Part shown: piece by piece, positions 5,804 through 6,464 of the stretch | How the letters are laid out: each line of letters opens with the position of its first letter | Numbering within the stretch: the stretch's first letter is position 1 | NCBI GenBank assembly: GCA_021736545.1 | Contig: JAIPFS010000086.1 | Coordinates: 1-6,464, forward strand | DNA length: 6,464 nt | Source of the DNA: Spirochaetia bacterium | GTDB lineage: Bacteria; Spirochaetota; Spirochaetia; PWKH01 | Direction: 5' to 3' | Translations under genes and position numbers: made by a program | Notes under the pieces: model-generated | What the model was told of the DNA's origin: nothing | Seen by the model: only the letters and a program-made list of their open reading frames with translations | Database searches by the model: none

Positions 5804-6280
5804 ATGCCGGGACCTTATGGAAAACACGGCGGATATCATGGACGGTTTCGCGGGAAAGGATTCCGCATGACCATACCGCGTCAGGTTATTTTAGAGACAC
5901 TCAACAGTACTCAGAATTATTTGACCGCCGATGAACTCTATATGAATGTTCATAGTGAATATCCCGGGATTGGTATAGCTACGGTATACAGGACGCTTAA
6001 TCTTCTGGAGCAGATGGATATTGTTAATAAAATTGATATTGGTGATGGTAAAGCTCGTTACGAGATAGCAAAACAGGATGAAGATGTTCCCCATTATCAT
6101 CAGCTTGTGTGTACAAATTGCTCTCGTATAGTCAGATATGAGCATTTTTCACCGGAAGAAAAAGAACTTATGCAGAAGGTTGAGAAACAGCTGGAAGAGG
6201 CGTATGACTTCAAGATTCAACGGCATGTGGTGCAGTATTATGGATTATGCAGGGATTGCCGGGGACTCACAGGAAGATAA
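5804..6280 (+). CDS. Fur-family metal-responsive transcription regulator
   Basis: This 158-residue protein has a Gly/His-rich tail (residues 1-19), a winged-helix DNA-binding domain (about 20-88, with RMTIPRQVIL, TADELY and the recognition region GIGIATVYRTLNLL) and a dimerisation/metal domain (about 89-158). Structural-zinc cysteines are present as CxxC pairs 103/106 and 149/152, and the HxH of the sensing site is His97/His99. Other sensing positions differ from PerR: Tyr39 stands where PerR has His37, Glu87 at Asp85, and Arg111 at Asp104. I place it in the Fur superfamily without choosing Fur, PerR or Zur. ATG 5804 is preceded by GGGAGA (5791-5796); an in-frame TTG at 5771 lies inside the dyad and lacks a ribosome binding site. 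Its own promoter, dyad and downstream Fur box suggest autoregulation and control of the next gene. Confidence 0.9.
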   Translation: MPGPYGKHGGYHGRFRGKGFRMTIPRQVILETLNSTQNYLTADELYMNVHSEYPGIGIATVYRTLNLLEQMDIVNKIDIGDGKARYEIAKQDEDVPHYHQLVCTNCSRIVRYEHFSPEEKELMQKVEKQLEEAYDFKIQRHVVQYYGLCRDCRGLTGR

Positions 6281-6288
6281 TCATGAAA

Positions 6289-6306
6289 TTTTCCAGTATA
6301 GGAAAA
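6289..6306 (+). other. Small hairpin just after the Fur-family gene
   Basis: TTTTCC (6289-6294) pairs with GGAAAA (6301-6306) around a six-base loop, starting eight bases after the stop codon. No T run follows, so it is not a standard terminator; it may be a weak transcript-stability element. Confidence 0.3.
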
Positions 6307-6321
6307 CAAATTGGCTAAAGG

Positions 6322-6347
6322 AAAGAGGCAAATTTTTTTGCCGCTTT
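6322..6347 (+). other. Hairpin in the gap before the DUF5320-type gene
   Basis: GGCAAA (6327-6332) pairs with TTTGCC (6337-6342) around a TTTT loop, extended after one A-G mismatch by AAAG/CTTT (6322-6325 with 6344-6347). The downstream side is A/T mixed and lacks a U tract, so it is at best a leaky terminator or attenuating structure between the regulator and its neighbour. Confidence 0.35.
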
Positions 6348-6350
6348 AAT

Positions 6351-6369
6351 GATAATAATAATCAATTAC
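6351..6369. promoter_or_regulatory. Fur box upstream of the DUF5320-type gene
   Basis: Positions 6351-6369 match the classical 19-bp Fur box (three GATAAT-type hexamers, the last inverted) at 15 of 19 bases; the mismatches are at box positions 7, 15, 17 and 18. The site ends 13 bases before the ATG and just before the ribosome binding site GGAGG (6372-6376), where a bound repressor would block transcription. The adjacent Fur-family protein is the natural candidate to bind it. Confidence 0.55.
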
Positions 6370-6382
6370 ACGGAGGTGCGTT

Positions 6383-6464
6383 ATGCCGCGAGGAGATAGA
6401 ACAGGTCCAGATGGAATGGGTCCGAGAACAGGACGAGCTTTGGGATATTGTTCAGGTTACGACA
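6383..6464 (+). CDS. DUF5320-type Gly/Met-rich protein, N-terminal part (cut by the window end)
   Basis: The first 27 codons read MPRGDRTGPDGMGPRTGRAL followed by GYCSGYD, the typical opening of DUF5320 proteins, which carry repeated GP-x-GM-GP-x-TGR motifs and a GYC motif. A good ribosome binding site, GGAGG (6372-6376), lies six bases before the ATG. From general knowledge, such small proteins are often found beside NifX/NafY-like iron-molybdenum cofactor proteins and Mrp-type iron-sulfur ATPases in anaerobes, though their function is not established. Here the gene follows a Fur-family regulator and a Fur box, which supports a link to metal status. The rest of the gene lies outside the window. 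Confidence 0.75.
   Translation, partial: MPRGDRTGPDGMGPRTGRALGYCSGYD

Overview
The window is a stretch of a bacterial chromosome with fairly low GC. It carries five complete plus-strand genes, the beginning of a sixth at the right edge, and the start of a divergent minus-strand gene at the left edge. The mix is a long cytoplasmic coiled-coil protein, an MltG-type lytic transglycosylase with a very Lys-rich cytoplasmic tail, a secreted alkaline phosphatase, a YibE/F membrane protein, and a Fur-family regulator next to a DUF5320-type Gly/Met-rich protein. This would suit an anaerobic or microaerophilic bacterium, and the overall protein style reminds me of free-living Spirochaetes. That placement is an impression and not proven here. 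No rRNA, tRNA, CRISPR array, insertion sequence or phage gene was seen.

Layout. (1) 1-256: a minus-strand gene of unknown function starts at a GTG near 149. It faces away from the coiled-coil gene across a compact divergent promoter whose two -35 hexamers overlap at 203-209, with a perfect 13-bp palindrome beside them. (2) 257-2489: the coiled-coil gene overlaps mltG by 41 bp, so the two look like one transcription unit, with a possible link to the cell envelope. (3) 2490-2662: three copies of a 16-bp G/T-rich repeat follow mltG, then an AT-rich leader holding 11-bp-phased TCATAA repeats that resemble a Pho box. (4) 2663-4268: the alkaline phosphatase gene, closed by a clear intrinsic terminator. 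(5) 4270-5599: a leader with a 14-bp palindrome, then yibE/F as an apparent single gene. (6) 5600-6464: a strong sigma-70-like promoter drives the Fur-family gene, with a dyad at its predicted start point. A 102-bp gap with two hairpins and a 15/19 Fur-box match leads into the DUF5320-type gene, which is cut by the window end.

How the parts may work together. The phosphatase with its Pho-like upstream repeats would be a phosphate-starvation gene exporting an enzyme to the periplasm. The Fur-like protein and its downstream neighbour look like a metal-responsive module: the regulator may control both its own promoter and the DUF5320 gene. The regulator's sensing site departs from the classical PerR/Fur ligand set, which makes the module the most interesting part of the window, followed by the divergent promoter and the G-rich repeat. 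No wholly new multi-gene system is evident. All intergenic gaps are shorter than 300 bases and are described in the entries.
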